A stretch of DNA of 35,298 bases from an uncultured Myxococcales bacterium (GTDB lineage Bacteria > Myxococcota > Myxococcia > Myxococcales > Myxococcaceae). The notes under the pieces are model-generated. The model was given only the letters and a program-made list of their open reading frames with translations, did not search any database and was not told the origin of the DNA. Shown here piece by piece: positions 24,902 through 32,040 of the stretch. Position numbers and translations under genes: made by a program. The stretch is from positions 1 to 35,298 of the forward strand of contig CAIWFK010000668.1 in the NCBI GenBank assembly GCA_903911905.1. Reading direction: 5' to 3'. Each line of letters begins with the position of its first letter. The stretch's first letter is position 1.

Positions 24902-26197
24902 TCAGAGCTGCGACGAGAGGATGTTGGCGACGCACATTTCGTCGGTCGAGTTCTCGCCCCAGTTGGTGTCGGTCGACGGCACGCCCGGGCCGTGACGACC
25001 CGGCGAGTTGTCGAAGACGCACTTGACGCGCAGTTGGTCACCCGGCTCGAACTTCAGCGACTGCGCCAGTTGGAACTCGTTCTGCCAGTGGAAGTCCCAC
25101 GCGGGAATTTCGAGCACCTTGATGTGGGTGTGGTCGGCCTTGTCGAGCCACAGTTGGCCGGTCGCACCCAGTTGGTGCATGTGGAACATCACCGCTTCGA
25201 TGCCGAAGCCCTTGCTGTTGTCGAGCGGGCTGCCGAGCAGCTTGAAGAAATCGCGCGGGTCGGCCGCGTACTGGAAGGGCACGTTGGTGGCGTTGGCGGG
25301 AATGGGCATCGCGCCGGCCACCCAGGCCACGTCGAGCAGCGGCTGGTAGGCGAACTGGGTCTTCACCGTGTCTGCGACCTGGAACTGCATTTCGGTCTGG
25401 TCGGGCTGCGGGCCGCCGGAGTTCGCCACGTTGTAGTGCATCTGCATCACGATCATCGCGCCGGGGGGAATCATCACGCCGCCGCCGCGGGGGAAGGTGC
25501 TGCCGTCCTGCCCGGGAATCCACGCGGTGAGCAGGTTGACGGCGAACTGCTGCGGCCGGTTGCCGAACGGCCCACCGAAGCACTGGTAGCCCGGCAGCGG
25601 GTCTTCGGCGTCCCACATGGGCGGGTACTGCGCGGCCTCGGGCGGCACCACGTAGAGCGCGAGGTGGTGCCCCATGCTCGGCACGCCGGGCAGGGCAGTG
25701 ACGCCGGTGATGAACTGCTGGGTCGTACCCGGCCAGGTGAGCACGAAGCAGCGGTAGTCGTCGGGCGAGACCTGGGGCGTGTACGCGTCCTTCATCTTGA
25801 GCGAGAGGTCGACGTGCTCGATGCCGCCGCCGAGCGCAGGCAACGGCGTACCCGGCTTCTTCAGGTCGCCCACCGGCGCCTTCGCCGCGGCCCAGGCGGT
25901 GATGGTGGCCTTCTGCTCGGCGCTGAGGGTGGGGTTGCGCAGGTACGTCACGTCGGCGGGCCCAGCCTTCCACGGCGGCATTCGGCCCGCGTTGACCGCG
26001 TCGGCGACGGCCGCGGCGTGCGCGGTGGCGTCGGCGGCGTTGTCGAGCGCGAAGGGCGCGGTGCTGTTGGCGTGGTGGCAGTTGATGCAGCGCGCGTCGA
26101 GAATGGGCTTGATGTCCTGGGCGTAGGTCGGGCCCGGAGCCTGACAGGCGGCCAGGGTGCACAGCGACAGCAACGCAAGGACCGGGAAAGCGCGCAT
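24902..26197 (-). CDS. Lipoprotein joining a cytochrome c centre to a PHM-like copper monooxygenase
   Basis: A 431-aa exported lipoprotein with lipobox LAAC (C18). A c-type haem site CINCHH (C37, C40, H41) is followed by a candidate axial Met in GRMPPW (M73). From about residue 125 comes a type II copper, ascorbate-dependent monooxygenase-like fold. All expected copper ligands are visible: H177 and H178 (MGHHLALYVV) with H254 (MQMHYN) for one site, and H339 and H341 (FHMH) with M421 (TDEMC) for the other. A catalytically competent two-copper oxygenase with a built-in electron entry domain is a fair inference; the substrate is unknown. It starts only 37 bp from the divergent secreted-protein gene and ends 20 bp before the dihydroorotase start on the same strand. 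Confidence 0.85.
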   Translation of the reverse strand: MRAFPVLALLSLCTLAACQAPGPTYAQDIKPILDARCINCHHANSTAPFALDNAADATAHAAAVADAVNAGRMPPWKAGPADVTYLRNPTLSAEQKATITAWAAAKAPVGDLKKPGTPLPALGGGIEHVDLSLKMKDAYTPQVSPDDYRCFVLTWPGTTQQFITGVTALPGVPSMGHHLALYVVPPEAAQYPPMWDAEDPLPGYQCFGGPFGNRPQQFAVNLLTAWIPGQDGSTFPRGGGVMIPPGAMIVMQMHYNVANSGGPQPDQTEMQFQVADTVKTQFAYQPLLDVAWVAGAMPIPANATNVPFQYAADPRDFFKLLGSPLDNSKGFGIEAVMFHMHQLGATGQLWLDKADHTHIKVLEIPAWDFHWQNEFQLAQSLKFEPGDQLRVKCVFDNSPGRHGPGVPSTDTNWGENSTDEMCVANILSSQL

Positions 26198-26234
26198 GCG
26201 GTGCGCATAGCACGTGGCGTGGTACCGTCGCACG

Positions 26235-26945
26235 ATGCTGCCGTTTCTTTTGGTGATGCTCGCCTCGGCACCCACCGTGGGGTCGACGTACCGGGTGACG
26301 CTCAATTCGACCTCGCAGACCCGCCTCGAGGGCAAGCCTGATTCCCGCGTGCGGGCGCCCGGGGCGACCACGGTCGACGTGAAGGTGCTCGAGATGAACG
26401 AGGCGACGCCCAGCAAGGTGTCGGTGACGGTGGTGCGCAGTGACGTGCCCGAATTCCAGGTCGGCACCGAGCTGGTGCTGGCCACCATCGACGGCGAGGT
26501 GTCGCTGACGGGTGGCCCGCCGATGTCGAACGGGTCCCGCGTCTTCACCCTGCGCGTGTTGCTGGCGTCGTTGATCAGCCCCGACCCGGTGGTGGCGGCG
26601 GCGAGCGCGGCGACGGCCCCGTGCTCCAAGCAGACCCTGGGTGCCATCGGCCTGGCGGCGGCCCGCCTGACCAACCGCGCGCTCTTCGATGCGACCATGC
26701 GGGTCGTCGACGGCGCGAGCGCGACCTGCGTCAAGGGCAAGGAGGGCGACACCTGGTCGGTGACCTTCTCGCTGCTCAGCGAAGGCGCCCAGGACACCGT
26801 CATGCCCTTCACCGGCACGGTGTCGGTGCCAAAGGGCGCGTGGCGCGCGAACGCCGACCTGAAGTCCACCTTCGACCTGAACCGCGCGCAGAAGGTCACC
26901 GGGACGCTGGGGTTCAGTTCGACCACGGCCGCGGCGCATCAATAG
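26235..26945 (+). CDS. Secreted protein, first of two tandem paralogues
   Basis: A 236-aa protein with a Sec signal peptide (about residues 1-13, MLPFLLVMLASAP). I recognise no named family. It shares a clear scaffold with the next gene: VGSTYRV near the mature N-terminus, TTVDVKVLEMNE, VVRSDVPEFQ, LLASLISPDPVVAAA, APCS, VVDGASATCVKG and GTVSVPKGAWRAN. The strand-rich pattern and the two conserved Cys (APCS and ATCVK) suggest a disulfide-bonded beta protein of the periplasm or cell surface. It diverges from the copper monooxygenase gene with a 37-bp gap, so shared control is possible. Confidence 0.72.
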   Translation: MLPFLLVMLASAPTVGSTYRVTLNSTSQTRLEGKPDSRVRAPGATTVDVKVLEMNEATPSKVSVTVVRSDVPEFQVGTELVLATIDGEVSLTGGPPMSNGSRVFTLRVLLASLISPDPVVAAASAATAPCSKQTLGAIGLAAARLTNRALFDATMRVVDGASATCVKGKEGDTWSVTFSLLSEGAQDTVMPFTGTVSVPKGAWRANADLKSTFDLNRAQKVTGTLGFSSTTAAAHQ

Positions 26946-26973
26946 CGACCCGGCCGCGTGATACCCTTGCGTG

Positions 26974-27699
26974 ATGGTTTTGCTCGCGTTGGTCGTGATG
27001 GGTGCGGCGCCGTCGGTGGGCTCGACGTGGCGCGTGGTGCTCGACGAGTCGATTCAGGCGCAGTTCAGCTCGAACCAGGGCGAGCTCGAGACCCAGAGCA
27101 TCGCCGCCGGCGCGAACACCGTCGACCTGAAGGTGCTCGAGGTGAGCGAGGGGCGCCCCACCAGGCTGGGGTTGTCGGTGGTGCGCAGCGCCGCGCACGA
27201 GTTCCAGTATTCGTCCGAACCCATCACCCTCAGCCTCAACTACGGCGAACCGGTGCTGCAGGGAGGCCCGCTGGGGAGGCCCGATTCCCAGGTGGGCTCG
27301 ATTCGCCAGTTGCTCAAGTCGTTGATCAGCCCCGACCCGGTGGTGGCCGCGGTGGCTGCTGCGACGAGCCCCTGCTCGAGCGAGGCCGGCCAGGCCATCG
27401 GCGTGGCGGCAGCGGCCCTGGTCAACCAGGCCTCGAATGGCGGTCGACTGCGGGTGGTCGACGGGGCGAGCGCCACCTGCGTGAAGGGAACACGAACCTG
27501 GAAGGTGAGGTTCTCGCTGCTCCAGGAGCGTTCGACCGACCTCACCATCGCCTATTCCGGCACGGTCAGCGTTCCGGTCGGTGCGTGGCGCTCGAACCTC
27601 GACCTGCGCGGCACCTACCAGTTCAAGCCGACCGGGAGCCTCATCGAGCTCAAGGGCAAGGGCTCGGTGGTCTTCACCTCGAGCACCTCGGCGCACTGA
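26974..27699 (+). CDS. Secreted protein, second of two tandem paralogues
   Basis: A 241-aa paralogue of the preceding protein, 28 bp downstream and in the same transcript by spacing. It has its own signal peptide (MMVLLALVVMGAAPS) and the same blocks: VGSTWRV, NTVDLKVLEVSE, VVRSAAHEFQ, LLKSLISPDPVVAAV, SPCS, VVDGASATCVKG and GTVSVPVGAWRSN. The blocks are strongly kept while the stretches between them differ, so the pair arose by an old tandem duplication with a shared core function. ATG at 26974 is taken; GTG one codon earlier is equally possible. Function unknown. Confidence 0.72.
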   Translation: MVLLALVVMGAAPSVGSTWRVVLDESIQAQFSSNQGELETQSIAAGANTVDLKVLEVSEGRPTRLGLSVVRSAAHEFQYSSEPITLSLNYGEPVLQGGPLGRPDSQVGSIRQLLKSLISPDPVVAAVAAATSPCSSEAGQAIGVAAAALVNQASNGGRLRVVDGASATCVKGTRTWKVRFSLLQERSTDLTIAYSGTVSVPVGAWRSNLDLRGTYQFKPTGSLIELKGKGSVVFTSSTSAH

Positions 27700-27723
27700 A
27701 ACGGCACTGCCTGGAGTGAGCTG

Positions 27724-28272
27724 ATGGCCGACTACGAAGTGAGCGCGGCGTACCTCGACACCTTGCTGCGAGCGCTCGACAAGGCCGGCGAGCTGGCGGC
27801 GGTGGTGCAGGGCGACGCCCGTCTGGGCGATCTGGCGAAGGACCCGTACATGAGCGCCTGGCACCCGGCCGAGCTGCTCGAGTCACTGGGCGAAGGCGTG
27901 GTGCTGGCCTTCGGCCCCCAGCGGCTGGCCGCCCTGACGGGAGAAGCGCTCAGCACGCGGTTCGGCAACATCGTGCTGCCCATGATTTCGTCGGCGGTGA
28001 AGGCGGGCCCCGCCGCGGTGCTGGGCAAGCTCGACGCGGTCCTCAAGGTCGCCCTGCGCGGGGTCAGCGTGCGCTGGGCGCCCGACCCCGACGGGTTGGG
28101 GGGCCAGGTGGTGGTGCGTTACCCCCGGCCGGTGGCGGGCCACGTGGCCCAGTCGTGGCGGGGAATCGTGGGGTACGCGCTGAGCGCGACCGGGCGAAAC
28201 GGCAGGGTGGAAGGGGTCGATCGCTCGCCAGACGGGCAGGTGCTGACGACCCGGGTTCGCTGGGCCGCCTGA
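27724..28272 (+). CDS. Probable TIGR02265/DUF2378 family myxobacterial protein
   Basis: A 182-aa soluble protein without signal peptide or membrane segments, mostly helical up to about residue 115 and then strand-rich ([21 protein letters not shown]). Size and layout fit the TIGR02265 (DUF2378) paralogous family, which is expanded in myxobacteria and has no known function. I make this call from general resemblance, not from a diagnostic motif. It lies 24 bp after the second secreted paralogue and 118 bp before rpmH, on the same strand. Confidence 0.55.
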   Translation: MADYEVSAAYLDTLLRALDKAGELAAVVQGDARLGDLAKDPYMSAWHPAELLESLGEGVVLAFGPQRLAALTGEALSTRFGNIVLPMISSAVKAGPAAVLGKLDAVLKVALRGVSVRWAPDPDGLGGQVVVRYPRPVAGHVAQSWRGIVGYALSATGRNGRVEGVDRSPDGQVLTTRVRWAA

Positions 28273-28291
28273 TCCACCCTGCCTGAAGAGG

Positions 28292-28320
28292 TTGACGCTC
28301 CGGCGGGCGCGGAATAAAGG
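28292..28320 (+). promoter_or_regulatory. Probable sigma70-type promoter of the rpmH operon
   Basis: TTGACG (28292-28297) fits a -35 box. TAAAGG within AATAAAGG (28315-28320), 17 bp on, is a plausible -10 box in an otherwise very GC-rich leader. It lies about 70 bp before the rpmH start. No DnaA boxes are visible in this gap. Confidence 0.5.
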
Positions 28321-28390
28321 CCCACCCTCTGCTCTTCAACGGGCATTCCGTACACGTCTCTGCCAACAGGCACACAGAAGGAGCCACCCC

Positions 28391-28549
28391 GTGGCCAAGC
28401 GAATTCCGACGTATCAGCCCTCGAAGGTGAAGCGGAACCGGTCGCACGGTTTCCGCAAGCGCAACGCCACCAAGGCGGGGCGTGCGGTGCTCAAGCGCCG
28501 TCGCGCGAAGGGCCGCAAGCGTCTCGTCGTGCGGGCCTACGACAAGTAA
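28391..28549 (+). CDS. rpmH: 50S ribosomal protein L34
   Basis: A 52-aa highly basic protein with the L34 core [39 protein letters not shown]. It is slightly longer than the common 44-46 aa through an N-terminal VAKRIP and a C-terminal VVRAYDK. It starts at GTG with AAGGAG (28378-28383) 7 bp upstream. It heads the conserved rpmH-rnpA-yidD-yidC cluster and ends 8 bp before rnpA. Confidence 0.97.
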   Translation: MAKRIPTYQPSKVKRNRSHGFRKRNATKAGRAVLKRRRAKGRKRLVVRAYDK

Positions 28550-28557
28550 GGCCGCGC

Positions 28558-28989
28558 GTGGCGGGTGAGGCGTCGACGCCTGGGCGGTGGCGCTTCCCCA
28601 AGGAGCTGCGGCTTCGTCGCCGCTCCGAGTTCCTGCGGGTGCAGGACAAGGGCCTGAAGATTCCCGCCGACTGCCTGCTCGCGCTGGTGATGCCCGCGCG
28701 ACCAGCGGTGGCCTCGGCTTCTGCCTCGCCGTCATCAGCCAGGTCACCTGACCACGTCCCCGTGACGAGGGTGGGGTTCACCGTGTCGACCAAGGTCGGC
28801 AACGCGGTGGTGCGCAACCGCATCAGGCGTCGTCTGCGTGAGCTGTTCCGCAAGCGCCGACAAGACTTCCCCAAGGGCCTCGACATGGTGCTCGTGGCCC
28901 GGCAGTCTGCCGCGCAAGCCGACCTCGCGCGTCTGACCAGCTCGTTCGAGCGCGTGGTGGTCGAGCTCAAGAAGAGGTTCAAGTCGTGA
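28558..28989 (+). CDS. rnpA: Ribonuclease P protein component
   Basis: A 143-aa basic protein that helps the RNase P RNA mature tRNA 5' ends. It carries the family start [17 protein letters not shown] and the RNR signature [20 protein letters not shown]. Between the first strands and the GFTVSTKVG strand sits an extra Ala/Ser/Pro-rich stretch of about 20 residues (from ARPAV to DHVPV), absent from typical 110-120 aa homologues. The GTG start lies 8 bp after rpmH, and the stop overlaps the yidD start (GTGA). Confidence 0.95.
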   Translation: MAGEASTPGRWRFPKELRLRRRSEFLRVQDKGLKIPADCLLALVMPARPAVASASASPSSARSPDHVPVTRVGFTVSTKVGNAVVRNRIRRRLRELFRKRRQDFPKGLDMVLVARQSAAQADLARLTSSFERVVVELKKRFKS

Positions 28990-29327
28990 TCCGGCTCGTG
29001 ACTCAGTTGCTGCTCGTGCCGTTGCGCCTGTACAAGGCCTTCGTCTCGCCCCTGCTGCCGCCGAGCTGCCGCTTCCACCCGTCGTGCAGCGTGTACGCGA
29101 TGGGGGCCATCGCCGTGCATGGCCCCTTCAAGGGCACGTGGCTGGCGATGCGGCGGGTCGGCCGGTGCCACCCGTTCAACCCGGGCGGCCTCGACCCGGT
29201 GCCCGACCTGCATGGCCGCAAGGCCGAAACGGTGCTCGAGACGCTCGAGCCCACCCTGGCGCGTCGGCTGACCGAGCCACCGCCTCCCCACCTCGCTGCG
29301 GTGTCGACGCCGCAGCACCGCACCTGA
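28986..29327 (+). CDS. yidD: Membrane protein insertion efficiency factor YidD
   Basis: A 113-aa member of the YidD family. It has an amphipathic N-terminal helix ([16 protein letters not shown]), the Cys-rich block [15 protein letters not shown] and the block [15 protein letters not shown]. It acts at the inner membrane beside YidC and SecYEG. The GTG start is shared with the rnpA stop. The C-terminal 40 residues beyond the conserved part are Pro/Thr-rich and probably disordered. Confidence 0.95.
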   Translation: MIRLVTQLLLVPLRLYKAFVSPLLPPSCRFHPSCSVYAMGAIAVHGPFKGTWLAMRRVGRCHPFNPGGLDPVPDLHGRKAETVLETLEPTLARRLTEPPPPHLAAVSTPQHRT

Positions 29328-29335
29328 GCTCGTCA

Positions 29336-31168
29336 ATGGATCAGCAAAAGCGACTCCTTCTCGCCATCGCCCTCTCGTTCGGGCTGACGTTGCTGTTCAC
29401 CAACTTCGTGTGGAAGCCGCAGGCCGAGGCCGAAGCCGCACGCCTCGCGGCGCTCGACGCGGGCCTGGTGCTGCTGGCCGACGGCGGCACGGTGCCGCTC
29501 GACAAGCCGGTGCTGGCGGCGGCGACGCCTCCGGCCCCGACGCTCGATGCCGACGGGGGCGGGCTGCCCGTACCGGCGCCGGTCGCCGAGGTGCCGCTCA
29601 AGCTGGTGACCGCCGAGCGCGCCACCACGAAGATGACCTTCACCTCGGAAGGCGCCGGCCTGACCGACGCAGTGCTGCAGGGCAAGCGCGAGCACGTGCT
29701 GCGCCAGCTGAGCATCGCCGAGGGGTACGCCAAGCTGTTCGGAAAGGACTTTCCCCAGGGGCCGCAGTTCGACCTGGCCGAGCCCATTCCCGGCGGGTTG
29801 CCGCAGTTGGCGGTGAGCATCACCGGCGCGACGCCGTTGAGCGGCACGCAGCGCTACGCGGTCACCGAAGAATCGCCGGGCAAGCTGGTCTTCACCGCCA
29901 CCACCGGTGCGTACGAAGTGGTCAAGACCTTCCGTTGGAACGTGGCGGCGCCCGGTGAGAAGTCGCCGGCGGGCTACCTGTCGACGCTCGACGTGCAGGT
30001 GAAGAACGTGTCGAACGTGGCGGTGGGTGGCGAGCTGCTGGTGCACGCGGTGCGCGCCATCGACCCCACGCAGGAACAGGGGCCGAGCATGTTCGGTGGC
30101 ATCGGCAACCAGGCCTCGGTGCTCTGCCGGGTGGCCGACGACATCAAGCGCAAGGTGCCTCCGGCCGAGGGCAACGGCTTCCTCGGGCTGGGCAGCGGGC
30201 CGGTGTACGACCTCGAGGGCAAGGGCCTGGTGCACTACGTGGGCATCGACCAGCAGTACTTCCTGACGGCGGTGTGGCCGAAGGAAGGCGCCATCGAGAG
30301 CCGCTGCCTGCTCAACGCCACGGGCACCTCGCGCACCGCGAGCCTGGCGCTGCCGCTGGTGCTGCAGCCCGGCCAGACCCTGGCCAGGTCGTTCGGCGTC
30401 TACCTGGGCCCGAAGGACCTGAGCCTGCTGCTCGACATCGGCAAGTCGCCGCCCGAGGCGCCGGCGACCACCGTGTTCGACCCGGGGCTCGACAAGACCG
30501 TCGACTTCGGAATCTGGGCGGTCATCTGCAAGGCGCTGATCGTCTTCCTGCGTTTCTTCCACGGGGTGGTGGGCAACTGGGGCATCGCCATCGTGCTGCT
30601 GACGGTGATGGTCAAGGTGGTGCTGCTGCCGCTGACCCACCGCGCGATGGTCTCGGCCGAGCAGATGAAGAAGCTCCAGCCGAAGATGGAGGAGATCAAG
30701 AAGAAGTTCCCCGACGACCGCGAGAAGCAGAACCTCGAGGTGATGAAGCTGTACCAGGAGGCGAAGGTGAACCCTCTGGGCGGCTGCCTGCCGCTGCTGC
30801 TGCAACTGCCGATCTGGGGTGCGCTCTTCACCACCCTGCGCACCAGCTACGAGCTGTACGGCGAGCCGTTCTACGGGGTGTGGAGCGACCTGACCTCGAA
30901 GGACCCGACCTACCTCTTCCCCCTGGCGCTCGGCATCACGATGATCGTGACCCAGCGGCTGCAGCCCCAGATGTCGATGGACAAGTCGCAGCAGATGCTG
31001 ATGACCTGGGTGATGCCGGTCTTCTTCACCGCGGTGATGATGAACTACCCCGCGGGCCTGGCGCTCTACATCTTCACCAACAACCTCTTGTCCATCGTTC
31101 AGCAGTACGCGCTGCGGCGCTGGTTGGCGCGGGGCAACGCGGGTACGGGCGCGGTGGTGGCGAAATGA
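29336..31168 (+). CDS. yidC: Membrane protein insertase YidC
   Basis: A 610-aa insertase of the Gram-negative type. One N-terminal helix (about residues 7-24) is followed by an Ala/Pro-rich linker, a large periplasmic beta-domain (about 85-375) and the conserved C-terminal membrane core (from FFHGVVGNWGIAIVLLTVMVK). The core includes the charged cytoplasmic hairpin MKKLQPKMEEIKKKF and the final helices with YPAGLALYIFTNNLL. The ATG at 29336 directly precedes the first helix. The stop overlaps the next start (ATGA), so the Jag-like protein is translationally coupled to YidC. Confidence 0.97.
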   Translation: MDQQKRLLLAIALSFGLTLLFTNFVWKPQAEAEAARLAALDAGLVLLADGGTVPLDKPVLAAATPPAPTLDADGGGLPVPAPVAEVPLKLVTAERATTKMTFTSEGAGLTDAVLQGKREHVLRQLSIAEGYAKLFGKDFPQGPQFDLAEPIPGGLPQLAVSITGATPLSGTQRYAVTEESPGKLVFTATTGAYEVVKTFRWNVAAPGEKSPAGYLSTLDVQVKNVSNVAVGGELLVHAVRAIDPTQEQGPSMFGGIGNQASVLCRVADDIKRKVPPAEGNGFLGLGSGPVYDLEGKGLVHYVGIDQQYFLTAVWPKEGAIESRCLLNATGTSRTASLALPLVLQPGQTLARSFGVYLGPKDLSLLLDIGKSPPEAPATTVFDPGLDKTVDFGIWAVICKALIVFLRFFHGVVGNWGIAIVLLTVMVKVVLLPLTHRAMVSAEQMKKLQPKMEEIKKKFPDDREKQNLEVMKLYQEAKVNPLGGCLPLLLQLPIWGALFTTLRTSYELYGEPFYGVWSDLTSKDPTYLFPLALGITMIVTQRLQPQMSMDKSQQMLMTWVMPVFFTAVMMNYPAGLALYIFTNNLLSIVQQYALRRWLARGNAGTGAVVAK

Positions 31169-31989
31169 ACGACGTGCTCCCCACTGCGGTGCCGGCCACC
31201 GTGGCCGTCGACCTGAAGCCGAAGGTGCACGAGCTGCTCACCAGCATCTTCTCGCTGATGAAGTACCCCGCGACGCTCGACTTCAAGGACATGCCCGACG
31301 GCGCGCTGGGCGTGGCGGTGAACTTCGAGGGCGAGCTGCCGGGCATCACCCCGGGCAAGCGCAGCTACCTGGTCGACTGCATTCAGTTCCTGGTGAACAA
31401 GGCCATCAACCGGCCCAACGTGCCGCGTCGGTGGGTGAACCTGGGCGTCAACGCCTTCCCCGAGCCGCGCGTGCCCGGCCAGCCGGTGGCCAAGCCCGAG
31501 AAAGACCCGGCGGCGACGAATGCCCCCGCCAAGGGCCCGCCGGCGGTCGCCAAGCCGCCCAAGGACGCCGCGCGTGGCAACCCGTCGGCCCCGGCCATCG
31601 CCGAGGCGAAGAGCGGCAAGCACGAGAAGGTGGCGCGTGAGGCGCAGCCTCCGCGTGGCAACCAACGCGGTGGTCCCGACGAGAAGTCGATGGACGTGAC
31701 GCCCGACCCGAAGTTCACCCTCGCCGGCGAGCTGCTGGCGAAGAAGGCGGTGCAGCACGGCCGCATCTACGCGGTGATGATGCTGGGCACCGAAGACCGG
31801 GCGCGAATGCTCAAGGCCGCGGCGCCGACGAAGGGCGTGACCGCGAAGGCCGACGGCGAAGGACACTGGCGGCGGGTCAGCTTCACGCCCGACAAGGTGA
31901 CGCCGATTCTGAAGCGGCAGATCATGCCCGACTACGACGACGAAGAAGAAGACGACGACGCCCAGCCGACGGGGCCGCTGCCGAAGTAG
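31165..31989 (+). CDS. Degenerate Jag/KhpB-like protein (KH and R3H remnants)
   Basis: A 274-aa acidic-tailed protein overlapping yidC, where many genomes carry jag. Residues about 18-98 follow the Jag KH pattern, ending GITPGKRS-YLVDCIQFLVNKAINR then RRWVNLGVNAF; compare the usual G-(K/R)-x-G-x-T-L-x-A-L-Q-Y-L-V-N. The final Gly of the RNA-binding GxxG loop is replaced by Ser (S67). Residues about 100-180 are a Lys/Pro/Ala linker. Residues about 186-220 (LAGELLAKKAVQHGRIYAVMMLGTEDRARMLKAA) resemble the R3H domain, but the usual ER-x-x-H is DRARML. The C-terminus is very acidic. I infer a Jag-derived protein that may no longer bind RNA in the normal way. Confidence 0.68.
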   Translation: MNDVLPTAVPATVAVDLKPKVHELLTSIFSLMKYPATLDFKDMPDGALGVAVNFEGELPGITPGKRSYLVDCIQFLVNKAINRPNVPRRWVNLGVNAFPEPRVPGQPVAKPEKDPAATNAPAKGPPAVAKPPKDAARGNPSAPAIAEAKSGKHEKVAREAQPPRGNQRGGPDEKSMDVTPDPKFTLAGELLAKKAVQHGRIYAVMMLGTEDRARMLKAAAPTKGVTAKADGEGHWRRVSFTPDKVTPILKRQIMPDYDDEEEDDDAQPTGPLPK

Positions 31990-32040
31990 TCACGTGGTCG
32001 TCGCCTGCGGCGCTTTCTCGTCGTACCTTCGAGCGCACGC

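Noticed and set aside
24882-25022. 47-codon N-terminal extension of the dihydroorotase
   Set aside because: It overlaps the monooxygenase gene on the same strand, is Arg-rich, and a proper ribosome site precedes the ATG at 24881.
24992-26341. A 449-codon plus-strand ORF across the copper monooxygenase
   Set aside because: Antisense to a gene with a lipobox, a haem motif and all copper ligands; no domain in the plus frame.
28273-28390. Replication origin next to rpmH
   Set aside because: No DnaA boxes or AT-rich unwinding region are visible and dnaA is not adjacent in the window.
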